A stretch of 64,000 bases of DNA from Larix kaempferi (Eukaryota; Streptophyta; Pinopsida; Pinales; Pinaceae). The notes under the pieces are model-generated. The model did no database searches, was not told where the DNA came from, and worked only from the letters and a program-made list of their open reading frames with translations. Shown here in pieces: positions 49,101 through 56,709 of the stretch (positions are counted from its first letter, which is position 1; each line of letters opens with the position of its first letter). Both the position numbers and the translations under genes were made by a program. The DNA lies in contig BSBM01000442.1 in NCBI GenBank assembly GCA_027924585.1, forward strand, positions 5,456,001 through 5,520,000, written 5' to 3'.

Positions 49101-52100
49101 ATATCGTCCTATATGGGATATTATTGATTCCAGGTGGGACAGGCAACTACATTCACCATTACATACAGCAAGGGTGTATCTCAATCCAAGCATATTCTAT
49201 AATGCAGGGTCTGAAATTCAAAAGGATCCTGAGGTGATGAGAGGTATGATGATATGCATTGAGAGGATGTACCCCAATCAAGAAACTCAAGACTTGATCA
49301 ATATGCAGCGAGATATGTACATCTGGCATGTTTGGATTTAGCTCAACACAACGTCTCAGGGAGAAGAAAATGACATGTAAGATTCAATTTGTAATTCGTT
49401 AAATTTTATTTTGCTAGTTTCATTTTTAAAGTTTGACATTGCAAAACTTGAAATCTTTGTTTATTTTTTTTTATAACAGCCCAATGGTGGGTAGATTGTG
49501 GCGCTGAGGCACCACAACTACAGGAATTCGCCATCAAAATATTGAGTCAGCCTTGCAGCGCTTCAGGTTGTGAGCACAATTGGTCAGTATTCGAGCACAT
49601 CCACACCAAAAAGCGCAACAGGTTGGAGCATGAGAGGTTGGAGAATTTGGTCTACATATACTACAACCTTCGGATGCTCACAAAACAGCTGCGAGGAAAG
49701 GATTTGGATCCAATTTTATTGGATCAAATTGATCTAGTCTCTGATTGGGTAGTGGAGGTCCAGGATGAAGCTCCTCCTAATTTGGCTTGGCTTGATGAAG
49801 AGACCAAGGGTCCCTCTAGTGTACCATTTTCTGAAATGGAAACGCCAAACACACCTGCATCACAGTTGATTTTTCCATCTAGTGATGTTGTCACTAGCTC
49901 TAGTAGGGCCTATACTAGGCGTTCCACTACTCGTAGTCATGCATGAGAATCAAGTTTGGACTTAGAGACACTATCTTTTTTTATTTTCTAGTTATGTTTA
50001 CCTATGTATTTGAACTTGGTACTATTATCACACAACTTGTAGTTGCCCCTAGTGGTATCCCATCCAATATGGTAGAGGAGATGGACAACTATAGAGGTGA
50101 CCCAAGAGAGGCCACGGTTCCCAATGCGAGGTGGGAGTCACATCAACCGAGGCACTCTTCACTTTAGGTCAAGGTGAATCAAGACCTAGGGGGAGACCCT
50201 ATAACCAATCAAAGATGATTGGACCCAAACAAAGGTTCCTAGGGATGAGTAAATGTTAAGTTATAGAAACCAATGCAAGGTAAAGTGGACCTAGAAATTA
50301 AAGTATGGTTGAAGGTGGTTGGAGAGATGATTAGTGTTTCAACCAATGTATGATTTAGGCCACATGATTAGTTATATTGATAAGATATAGTACCATGTGT
50401 TACACAAGTGGGTCCTACTTTCTTGGGATATATGAAATAGCTTAATGTGGAGCCACAAGGTGAAATTAAGGGATGCAATTGGTACTAGAGGATATGTAAT
50501 GAGTAGATCTATGGATCTAAGTTGAAATTAGGAATACCCATGTACTGAATCTAAGGTTTGACATAATTCCCAAGGAGTGCGACTTGCTTAAGGAGGACTA
50601 GTGCCTTTTTGGATGGGTTAATAGAGTCAAAAGATATGTCAAAGTGTAGATCGGGACACCTAGACGTCAAGTCAAATGGGTTAATTGAGATAAAGTGGTT
50701 GGATCTTGCTAGATCTAGGATTTCATGAAATGACCCAAGTGGACCACAATCCCTTAAAACAAGGAATGCTACCCCCAAGGCATATCGTCACAAAATGATA
50801 CTCTAGTACTAGGTTTCAAGGTATGCCCGTTCCAAATCCACAAAAATCTCCACTACCCACGTCCTCAAAGTGGGCAAACTCAGTCACCCAAGGAAGTGCG
50901 ACCTTGCTCAAGGAGGCTAAAAGGTGGATAAGATGTGTCAAATCAAGTCCAATGGCCACCAAATTGTAGATCCAAGTAGCTTAGGCATTGATCTATGTGG
51001 ATCTAGAAAATCAAGTCAATCCAAGGGTTAGATCTTACTAGATCTAAGTTTTAAGGTGCCAAGTAATTCAAAAGGGGGTTTTAATCCCTTAAAATGTGGA
51101 ATGATGCCCACAAGGTAGAAATCACCCAAGTAAAAGTCTAGGGATAGGTTATCAAGAGTGTAGATTGCAAATCAAGTGGGATCTCACCTACCCACATGCT
51201 AGATCTAACCCAACAAGCCTCTCCAAGGAAGTGCGATTTGGTTCAAGAGTGCTATATTGCCTTGAAAAGTGTGTTAATTTTAACCCAATCACCACCAAAC
51301 TATAGATCCAACTAGGAGTGGATGCTATAGAGGTGGGTTCTTAAGATCTTTTCAAAAGCAAGGCTAGATCTAAGTAGATCTAAGAAAAACCAAAATTGGG
51401 GTTTTGATTAATTAGGGTTTGTGACCAATGAAGAGAGAATGGATGGAAAGAGGCACATACCTTGTAGATCTTACCTCAATTGCTTGTGGCCACCTTGCAA
51501 ATTGATAGCATTTTCCTATGTGTATATTCAAGAGTGAGATCCAAGAGCTCCAACCAAAACGTCCTCCTCCAAGATAGCCAAATCGTCCTCCTCCTACAAG
51601 ACAAGATCAAAGAAACAAGTCAAGTAAGATGATTATGAAAATGATAGAAAAATGTAATAGAAAGCATCAACTATGTCACGAAGATACAATAATGATACTC
51701 CCTGTCACAAGATCAACCCAAGAGAGAATATGTGGATCCCTCCAATAATAACCCTCAAGAAATCGCCCTCCTCTCCACCAATTCAACTTTCCTGCAAGAA
51801 AACTAGCAGAACAATGATACATAGAAGAGATACTGTATACTCAAAATGCAAGAGAATCCACAAGACAAGAGAGATATGCTCCACAAAGAAGTGTTCTATT
51901 CCAATATTCCAGAGCTTCAAAAGGTGAGCTATACAATAGGAGGTCTCCTCCTTATATAGGATAATAAAGACCAAAACCCTATACCAGTTTACAATACTAC
52001 ATCAAATGAGTGGTTGAGATTAAAAGATCTCAATATACAATCAATGGCTAAGATGAACCATAATAACATAACACATGGATCACTCATAAAGTGATGACGT

Positions 52101-55100
52101 CATAGTCTAAAAATAATCATGGAGGGTGACGTCATCCACTAGAGGGGGTAAAAGTACCAAAATCCACCTCATAATGACTAGGACATGACATATGGAGCAC
52201 ATGGTGGGGCTAGGAGGCATCAATCCTTACTAGCTCATCCCCAAGGCACAATAAAATAATAAAATATGTCCAAGATAAATATAAATAACCAAATCTGTCC
52301 TCAAAATCTGTGACAGACAAGTAGTAAAAGACCTCCTGTGATCGTTGTGGGCCTACCCACATGGTGAAAACTGGCTGGAAGATAGTGGGATCACCTTGGA
52401 AGACCTCTGTGAAAACCAAGTGCCAAAACCTTGCCTCAATTGCCCAAATCGAATTCCTCAGTGACCACTTTATCCCATTTTTTAACTACCTCGGTAACTG
52501 TGAAAGTGCCAAAACTGCCTCCTAGGGCATCTGCGTTGTCCAACTAAGCCCACCAGGCTCTCCAGAAGGGGGGGTAAATGGTAAAAACAAGTTGCTGGAC
52601 CACCCCCTCCTCATACAGTGCCCTAGGTGAACTGGCCTCTCCTGGCCCCTGCTGCTCAGGCTGGGAAATCAGCCTCAAATCTGGTCAACAAGTGTAAAAC
52701 TGTATCAATCATTGTCAGAAGTGCCCGGAACTGAAAGATAAATGTCTCATTGGATCCAGAAAACCCAAATCCACTAGGAATGTGTACTCATACACCATGG
52801 GTTTCCCTAATGGGCAAGCTGTAGGGTCCACCATATATGGACAGTGCATAATCTGATGATCTGAAGTAATAATAAAACCTGCTGAACTGCATCAATCATC
52901 ATCTGAACCATATGTCCATCATATGATATCATCATCAAGTATGTGGGACCATCAATCATCATCAATAGGTATATATATATGGCCCACATCATCACGGATC
53001 CCAATAATATACAACCAAGGATAAATCACATCAGTAGACTAAGACATGCTTCTCTAATCATTCTCACAGCCAAGCTCAAAGTATAACATCCATTCAATGG
53101 CATTAATCAAGTTAGCATATTCCTTTGTTATATAAAATTACTTGCACAATAGTTCAAATGACAAACTCACCCATTGGACATGGTCAAACTGCTAGTGAAG
53201 GATGAAGGCTAGGAACAAGGTTGGGCCAAGGGGTTGACTTGTCTAACTTAACTCAAAAATACTTTGGACTGGGAGAAGGAGGAAGCTACAAAATCTGTGC
53301 TTGGACAAAATAACACGGGGAATGGCTGTGCCTCGCAAATGGATAAGTTGTTTAGAGAGTGCTTATTCAACTTAGGAATCACGTCTACATCAAGTTGATC
53401 CGGGTTCATTAGGATCATTCAATTTCATTTCATGGGCTTTTTGGCCTACATAACCCTTCGGATCTCAGGTGTGCTGAAAAGCACAACTAGTTGCAGCTTG
53501 CATCCAGGGCATGTTTTCATATACATATAAGGTCAGCAAATGTTTAGATATAGCTTTTAAGAACCATTGCTTTTTGGACCTTTCTTATACTCTTCAAGGA
53601 GTATTTTTAGCTGTTCATCGCTCTTGCCCTTTTTAGTTTCCATGGGCGAATTTATAAGTTTCCATAAGTAGAACATGAGCTTTTAGTTTTAGCCAACAAA
53701 ATCTCAAGTGACTAGGGGGAGTTCGCGCCAATGCCAAACATCGAGACAACCGACCAGAATGATTTAGGCCTACAATCCAACTCACCAAAGGCAAGTTTTG
53801 TCACCAACTTAGAGCCGAGACACTGAACATACAGGGATGCGGTCCAAACACAGAGGTAGAAAAATGGGGAAGTCCTCAGTATGAGAAAGTCAAATGAGAC
53901 AGGTTAAGGTTTAAAGTCAAACAAGGAAAGTCATGTATGGATGGAGTCAAGTGAGTATGGAGCCTACACTAGCAGACAACTGGTGTCAGGAAAGACCATA
54001 TCTATGTAAGGTGGAAAACCAGTGGATTTTGTTAAATGACCTAAATGTGCAAGTAAATGTCCATTTTATGATTTATAATTCATTTTAAATAGTTTGCCAC
54101 ATCAGGAATAATATACCAAGCAAATGCTGTGAACATGACTAAATCAACAAGATAATAATCCACAGTCAATGATAAAATATCCATAGATCATATAACATCA
54201 TAACAATAAATATCATCACATATCATCTGAAACACTGCTGCAATATATCTCTAGGCACTGAACTGAAACTGTATGGGATAATGGGTCACATCGGTCATCA
54301 AATCTGAACTCTCAAGGCTCAACCTTGGCATAAGGTCTAACATAAGTCTGAATAATACACTGCTCTGATCATGAGTGATCACAAAATATACAATCATCAT
54401 AGCCATGCTCTGAATAATGGAAGCTCTAGAATGTGCAAATATCTGCTAAACAAGAATAGTAGCCCTGCTACTATGGTGTGATAACAGGTACTATGTATTT
54501 GAACTTGGTAAAATTTTGGAATGTGTTCAAGGAATTATCTTTCAGTTCACTATTTTGCATACAAATATGGAGTGTCAAATGTTGTATTATTAATTTTTAT
54601 GAGATGATCTAATGAATTTCTGCATAGAATTGTTTTTATAACTTATATGGATTAGAAATGTCATTATCTATGTTTTTTGTGCGTAAAAGTTACTACATTT
54701 TTAATTTTTTTCATATTTTTCAAATTTGCCGAGTCTTATCCGAGTCTGCCGAGTCGGCCGAGTCCCAGGCCAGCCGAGTATTTGCCAAGTCTGATTCTGA
54801 CTACATTGGTTAAATATATGCTAAATCCAAAGACTATTAGCCAGAAATTAAATGTAATGAATAATTCCTCACAGAGCCTACGGGTTGTGATGTGAGATGG
54901 AGTAAGGGACAGCTAATTCTAAGTGTCCCCTAGAACCTCAAGTTACGGTTAGCCGGGCACCCAGCCATGGCGGTTCTAGAAAAAATCCTCATGGAATTGT
55001 TTTCAGCTTCGATGTGAGTTGTAGACATTTGCCAAGGTTGAATAAGCACTCCTCTTAACCAGCTTCACATTGTTATTCACGGAGATGTCTTCCTCCATTT

Positions 55101-56319
55101 TTCTAAATCAGCAAGTGCTATCCAACCCTTCGGTGTGCAGGTGCCCCCACTGTTACTGTTCATGTTGTATTATTTCCATTTATTTGTGAGTGTCAACCCG
55201 TTTTCTATATAGGGATGCAGCAGCAGACCTCTCTACATTTTTGGATGACAGATCCAGTCTAAATAATAGGAAAAATATAAACTCTCTTCCATAAATGTTT
55301 CTACACTTCTCCAGCTGTTGGGCACAGGTTTCAGACTTGTATTCTTCAGCATCTGAACTTTAGAATCCTGAGCATCTGCAACCTCCATATGCCATATGGC
55401 CATAAATATTGTTGATGATGCCTGATGCAAGTTTGAACTACCTCACATATGAAAAAGGATGCAACTATGTCTGCAACTACTCTTCACAGATTCTTTTGTC
55501 CTTCTCTCAGTTGTTTGCATATGCAACATCAAGCTTCCCCTGTCTGCACATCAGGGTTTCTCTGGGCTTTCTCTCCATGAGCATCAAGGTTTAAACTTTA
55601 TATAATAGTGGCGCTATTGATTTATGTCACAAGACAGTTTAATTTGAATGTTTTACTGACTTTTATTCCTGTTTCTTTTCCTTATAGAAACATACTTCGT
55701 ATAACTTCCCAATGGCTTCAACAAAATTTAAGACTTGCTTTTTCCCTTTTTAATAATAAATAAAAAACTTCATGCAAAACATATGATATGGTTGGAAGCA
55801 AATAACGGAAAATGATGGTTTTTCACTACGATGACTTTGGGTTAGAAACATTGAACTGGCATTAGGGTACCAGCTTACGTTCCTACAAGCATCTCTTAAT
55901 ATTCAATATTCGGCACACCATTAAAAACTGATCAAGGACAAATATTATTTTCCATGTAGTTAATACAAAAGAACAGATTTTGTGTTTAAGTCGACACTAC
56001 AATTTAACAAGATGGACCTGCAAATAATGTGGCTTGATATTTGGAAAGACATTCAGGATTTATAGGACCAAGAGAATCAAAACTAATCTGCAGAGGATGA
56101 TTGTCCTGGGTCAAGATATTTTGTGTAAAACTCCCAATTGGCACAAACTGCTTACCTGCCCAGCAAGTGCTAATGCATCTGCAAGAAGAGATACTGCCAG
56201 CCAAACTTGCAAGCAAATCTGATGGCCAGCCATGAAAATAGGACCCTGCCGAGCGGCCATTGATGTACCTAATGTCATTGTCACAGCCACAGCTACAGTC
56301 CTTCCAAGCAAAAGGCCGC
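23198..56319 (-). CDS. MATE/DETOXIFICATION-type transporter, C-terminal six exons
   Basis: MATE proteins are 12-helix membrane antiporters that export organic compounds or ions in exchange for H+ or Na+. Six exons join in frame on the minus strand (56319-56156, 24554-24483, 24278-24162, 24061-23966, 23814-23693, 23267-23198) and encode about 212 C-terminal residues. Family hallmarks are GTSMAARQGP, QVWLAVSLLADALALAGQ, the repeat-lobe motif FVAGSQPINALAFIFDGL, and a tail GFWRLGDKNGPW before the stop at 23200-23198. These resemble the plastid DTX44/45-type clade; EDS5/FRD3-type relatives are the alternative. No exon has a stop or frameshift, and every intron has GT/AG ends (204, 100, 151 and 425 bp, plus one of 31,601 bp). 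The N-terminal half is not seen here. Identification as MATE is strong; subclade, substrate and plastid location are inference. Confidence 0.88.
23693..23814 (-). CDS. MATE exon (40 codons plus 2 bases)
   Basis: A 122-bp exon starting MIVGTISSAFLAFAPSSLGI and ending in a split arginine codon after LRVAAGFW; the donor is GTAAGT. It matches the penultimate helices of MATE proteins (GIGGVWLGLALFMGLR). Confidence 0.9.
23966..24061 (-). CDS. MATE exon (32 codons)
   Basis: A 96-bp phase 0 exon starting FVAGSQPINALAFIFDGLHY and ending SDFSYAAYSM, flanked by CTGCAG acceptor sequence (AG at 24063-24062) and a GTGATT donor (23965). It carries the near-invariant QP(I/V)NA and FDGL(H/Y)YG motifs of the family. 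Confidence 0.9.
24162..24278 (-). CDS. MATE exon (39 codons)
   Basis: A 117-bp phase 0 exon beginning IGTVSGIALAAILFTGFGSF and ending VVRYGVL, between an AG at 24280-24279 and GTATGC at 24161. It holds a hydrophobic helix followed by the LFTKD loop typical of the second MATE lobe. Confidence 0.9.
24483..24554 (-). CDS. MATE exon downstream of the giant intron
   Basis: A 72-bp, 24-codon exon reading SLIASAFTKRDYIRVKKVAL then TVLQ. It follows AG at 24556-24555 and precedes GTAAAA at 24482. In the family the motif ALAGQ(A)LIASxFAKGDY is continuous; here ALALAGQ lies 31.6 kb away and SLIASAF starts this exon, which is the main evidence for one gene across the giant intron. Confidence 0.88.
25009..25400 (+). 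repeat. One-ended copy of the CTAAGTTGCC element family
   Basis: CTAAGTTGCCAGGATA begins here and is followed by GGGTACGGTACAGGT, CCACTTTTTGAAACA and GGGTACTTGGGTACG, the same order as the left end of the complete element at 57439. I did not find a right end. It contains a TA microsatellite (25109-25151). Confidence 0.6.
25109..25151. repeat. (TA)n microsatellite
   Basis: A TA run interrupted once by AGATA. It sits at the same place in the CTAAGTTGCC element as the GT/TA run of the copy at 57.54 kb. Confidence 0.9.
25401..25792. other. Interval without recognised features
   Basis: No gene or element end was recognised between the CTAAGTTGCC fragment and the long LTR. Confidence 0.5.
28240..28279 (+). 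promoter_or_regulatory. Paired TGACGTCA boxes in the LTR promoter
   Basis: TGACGTCA at 28240-28247 and 28272-28279, 32 bp apart start to start and about 135 bp upstream of the TATA box. This is the palindrome bound by plant TGA-type bZIP factors. The same pair with the same 32-bp spacing occurs in the minus-strand LTR (52095 and 52127). Confidence 0.6.
28414..28420 (+). promoter_or_regulatory. TATA box of the long LTR
   Basis: CCTATATAAGAG. The equivalent sites are CCTATTTAAGGAG (46866) in the second copy and CCTATATAAGGAG in the inverted copy (reverse of 51952-51960). Conservation in all three supports a real core promoter about 2.6 kb into the LTR. Confidence 0.65.
30072..30090 (+). other. 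Primer binding site (tRNA-Asp type)
   Basis: TGGCGCCGTTGTCGAGGAG starts four bases after the LTR. It matches the complement of the 3' end of plant tRNA-Asp (TGGCGCCGTTGCCGGGGA) with two mismatches, the primer commonly used by Athila/Tat-type Ty3 elements. Confidence 0.8.
30370..31325 (+). CDS. Ty3/gypsy gag protein (truncated element)
   Basis: The frame is open from at least 30340 (HRRDPK, SPNRFLGSP) to a stop at 31323-31325, but has no clear ATG near its start, so the start given is approximate. It contains a Ser/Pro/Asn-rich N-terminus and then the retrotransposon gag core: PKFNGN, EDHIENVWAHMEAYG, LEGDARKWFDRLPASSI, FEIKKKENESVHEFNLRFD. The gag core forms the element's particle. No CCHC knuckle or pol follows before the copia insertion region, so the element is truncated or a gag-only derivative. 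It lies about 300 bp after the primer site. Confidence 0.75.
31326..31690. other. Junction region without recognised gene
   Basis: Probable leftover internal DNA of the gypsy element (ends near 31570) grading into the truncated 3' end of the minus-strand copia. No pol domain and no clear target duplication were found. Confidence 0.45.
31771..33054 (-). pseudogene. Copia reverse transcriptase and RNase H
   Basis: One frame 33054-32419 with RT motifs FAPVARYTSMRS, IDVKTTFLNGVV, LYGLKQAPRTWY and an intact YVDDLF palm. After a stop and short gap the same frame resumes at 32319-31771 with RNase H (IGSLMYLTNTRP, DSDWAGSATDRKSTSG, STAEAEYVAA, FCDNQSCVKLSENP). The end ADVLTKPL is out of this frame just downstream. 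Confidence 0.85.
33120..34949 (-). pseudogene. Copia protease, pre-integrase and integrase
   Basis: After the knuckle, the protease motif WLVDSGASKH lies near 34.75 kb. The pre-integrase domain follows (LYVPGLKKNLLSIS, LWHRTLAHVH, to a stop near 34317; CKGCAKGKN after it). From 34178 the integrase core runs in the same frame: HSDVCGP, FIDDFSRKTW, FRSDNGGEF, TPYNPQQNGVAERKNRT, so the catalytic D-D-E residues are visible. The frame ends at 33120 in an RT linker. Confidence 0.85.
34950..35679 (-). pseudogene. Copia gag
   Basis: Start at 35679 (SHHTKLEDKLEGADNFRAWK), UBN2-like gag type. One frame to about 35398, then a frame change and a second frame 35357-34950 (MQSYFTRLSRIEEQLEAVGE; LWEECSQEEARLVAREEK) ending in a TAG that replaces the second residue of the zinc knuckle (C-stop-T-C-DEKGHYSKDC). 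The frame is open again directly after that stop. Confidence 0.85.
36271..36282 (-). other. Primer binding site (initiator tRNA-Met)
   Basis: TGGTATCAGAGC on the minus strand, directly following the LTR; an exact complement of the plant initiator tRNA-Met 3' end. Confidence 0.85.
36283..36780 (-). repeat. 5' LTR of the minus-strand copia
   Basis: Next to the primer site the LTR reads TGTTAG on the plus strand (ends CTAACA in element sense). It shares GAGGAAGTTGC, TATGGTTTCC and ACTCACTCAAGTTCGCAT with the LTR 9105-9694. The upstream limit is uncertain: the first about 110 bp of the homologous LTR are not found. Confidence 0.75.
36781..38119 (+). repeat. Unassigned DNA ending in an LTR end shared with 60.1 kb
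   Basis: The last about 240 bp (CCTAAAGTTTGGGGAAGAGC, GGGTTTTATCACAAGATG, end GTGGTAACA at 38119) matches the reverse of 60113-60250. That marks the 3' end of another LTR family. The start of this copy was not found, and the rest shows no recognised feature. Confidence 0.45.
38120..39820. other. Interval without recognised genes
   Basis: No domain, terminal repeat or RNA gene recognised. The 90-codon frame at 39346 and the 94-codon frame at 38457 lack any family signature. Confidence 0.5.
39822..40020 (+). mobile_element. tRNA-derived SINE head
   Basis: TAACTCACTTGG (39824-39835) resembles a pol III A box, and GGTTCAAGTCC (39868-39878) is a near-perfect B box about 33 bp further, the spacing found in tRNAs. 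It does not fold into a full tRNA and is followed by AT-rich DNA, so a SINE or tRNA relic is more likely than a gene. The 3' limit is a guess. Confidence 0.45.
40228..41150 (+). repeat. Solo LTR, 923 bp
   Basis: It starts TGTTAGAAAG and ends AATTTACA, with an exact 5-bp duplication CACTC (40223-40227 and 41151-41155). It interrupts the old long LTR exactly where its relatives read ATCACTCATGATCAGAGC. It contains the CCGTACGG cluster. Open frames here are not genes. Confidence 0.85.
40710..40802 (+). repeat. Cluster of CCGTACGGA palindromes
   Basis: CCGTACGGA occurs three times, with further GTACAG/CGTACAGA variants, spaced 10-30 bp apart in the second half of the solo LTR. Confidence 0.75.
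42131..42260. repeat. hAT 5' terminal and subterminal repeats
   Basis: After the terminal CAGTGTAGTT come ACTCGGC, GACTCGCGAGTC, ACTCGGCACTCGCGGG and ACTCGTTGAAACTC. Clusters of a short motif beside the ends are the transposase binding sites in known hAT elements; here the motif appears to be ACTCGG. Confidence 0.65.
42289..42665. repeat. Foldback repeats in the hAT leader
   Basis: GGCAGCCTACATGCCTTGTA and the following ATCAGCATGCCAAGGCCAAA occur at about 42300 and 42650, and again near 43020 in direct orientation. Inverted copies stand at about 42555-42640 (TTTGGCCATGGCATGCTGAT). AT-rich arms between them are also inverted. No coding content. Confidence 0.75.
42789..42996. repeat. Perfect 102-bp inverted repeat with 4-base loop
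   Basis: The left arm 42789-42890 and right arm 42895-42996 are exact reverse complements by my reading, separated by AATA. The arms are almost pure A/T. The unit lies between foldback copies upstream of the transposase ATG. Confidence 0.9.
43203..49946 (+). pseudogene. hAT transposase (BED, DUF659, hATC), interrupted
   Basis: The ATG at 43203 (APKGKSGRALDKAWEHC) begins a BED finger (CKYCPTTMYGGINRLKHHL). A frame change near 43640 leads into DUF659 and the core (TSCTILSDGWTNQR, QVITDNAANY, CAAHCIDL) up to 44352. There the solo LTR 44353-48835 is inserted; removing it and one AGTAC copy rejoins LLNEY to QALRRM. The core continues to about 49320, where a frame change occurs. A 103-bp GT-AG intron follows (49377-49479), and then the hATC dimerisation domain (QWWVDCG, CEHNWSVFEHIHTKKRNRLE) to the stop at 49946. 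The two frame changes plus the insertion make it nonfunctional. Domain order and length are normal for plant hAT transposases. Confidence 0.88.
44353..48835 (+). repeat. Solo LTR, 4483 bp (long-LTR family), plus orientation
   Basis: It starts TGTTATCACACCATAGTAG and ends TTGTGTGATAACA, with an exact 5-bp duplication AGTAC (44348-44352 and 48836-48840) inside the hAT transposase. No primer site, gag or pol is attached. It has a TATA-like site at 46868 and one intact TGACGTCA (46702); the second box is mutated. Confidence 0.92.
50023..54487 (-). repeat. Solo LTR, 4465 bp (long-LTR family), minus orientation
   Basis: On the minus strand it starts TGTTATCACACCATAGTAG (from 54487) and ends at 50023, where the terminal CA is now TA. 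An exact 5-bp duplication GGTAC flanks it (50018-50022 and 54488-54492). It is inserted 76 bp beyond the transposase stop in the hAT 3' region. Confidence 0.92.
51952..52134 (-). promoter_or_regulatory. LTR promoter: TATA box and paired TGACGTCA
   Basis: Reading on the minus strand, TGACGTCA at 52134-52127 and 52102-52095 precedes CCTATATAAG (51960-51951), the same layout as in the LTR at 25793. Confidence 0.6.
54720..54808. repeat. hAT 3' subterminal and terminal repeats
   Basis: At least six CCGAGT(C) copies lie within about 60 bp (GCCGAGTCTTATCCGAGTC, then more), followed by the terminal GACTACATTG. Confidence 0.75.
54809..55150 (+). repeat. Continuation of the old long LTR beyond the hAT
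   Basis: After the second GTTAAATA copy, weak similarity to the long LTR resumes (TTGTAGACATTTGCC, GGTTGAATAAGCACTC at about 55017-55053), matching the stretch at 26946-26980. The right end of the old LTR was not found. Confidence 0.5.
55151..56155. other. Intron DNA without recognised features
   Basis: Last kilobase of the giant intron before its 5' splice donor (the intron is transcribed right to left). No element or gene recognised; frames on the minus strand that run into the exon at 56156 are intron read-through. Confidence 0.5.
56156..56319 (-). CDS. MATE exon upstream of the giant intron
   Basis: This 164-bp exon follows an AG acceptor (56321-56320) and ends CAG before a strong GTAAGC donor (56155-56150). 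It starts two bases into a glycine codon, so the previous exon must end with one codon base. It encodes 54 complete codons including LLGRTVAVAVTMTLGTSMAA and QICLQVWLAVSLLADALA, the most conserved block of plant MATE proteins. It ends in phase 0, matching the phase 0 start of the exon at 24554. Confidence 0.9.
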
Positions 56320-56709
56320 CTATTTAGAAGCCAGAAAAATGAAAAGTCATTCTTCAGCCAGTAAAACAACAATACAATGAAACTCAACAGATGAAAAGCA
56401 ACGCCGATAGAATCTCTGATGAATCTGAACTTCAAAAGATTACTTATTCACTAATTCTATTCATAACCATTGTTAAATAACTCATACTTAAGTTTCAGAC
56501 TAAATTTTATCTCCATCACTTCATATGCTGAATTAATGAATCCCAGAACCGACTACCAGTTACTATTCATATCTTGCAATAATCCCCATACTACCAAAAT
56601 TCTAATATGTAAGGTGCCATTATATTTGGCCTCCCATTACTTAAAAGTTAAAGTCTCTCTGCATTTTGCAAGAACATATCTAATATGTTGATCCAATAAT
56701 GCCGGTTCA

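Larger units (their letters stand above)
42131..54808 (+). mobile_element. hAT DNA transposon with two nested solo LTRs
   Basis: The ends are CAGTGTAGTT (42131) and, reversed, CAATGTAGTC (54808), typical hAT termini. They are flanked by an exact 8-bp duplication GTTAAATA (42123-42130 and 54809-54816). Both ends carry clusters of ACTCGG/CCGAGTC. The transposase runs on the plus strand. Subtracting the nested LTRs 44353-48835 and 50023-54487 leaves an element of about 3.7 kb. It sits inside the old long LTR, which resumes at 54809. Confidence 0.9.
24555..56155 (-). other. 31.6-kb intron of the MATE gene
   Basis: It runs from the CAG/GTAAGC donor at 56155 to the GTGCAG acceptor at 24555. Exon phase and family continuity across it argue that it is one intron and not a gene break. 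It contains an Athila/Tat-like long-LTR element with gag, a copia element, a SINE head, an old long LTR, a hAT transposon and two inverted solo LTRs inside that hAT. Only RNA evidence could exclude the alternative that the two sides belong to separate gene fragments. Confidence 0.8.

Noticed and set aside
56004-56435. 143-codon minus frame overlapping the MATE exon
   Set aside because: A different frame from the conserved MATE exon, running into introns on both sides.
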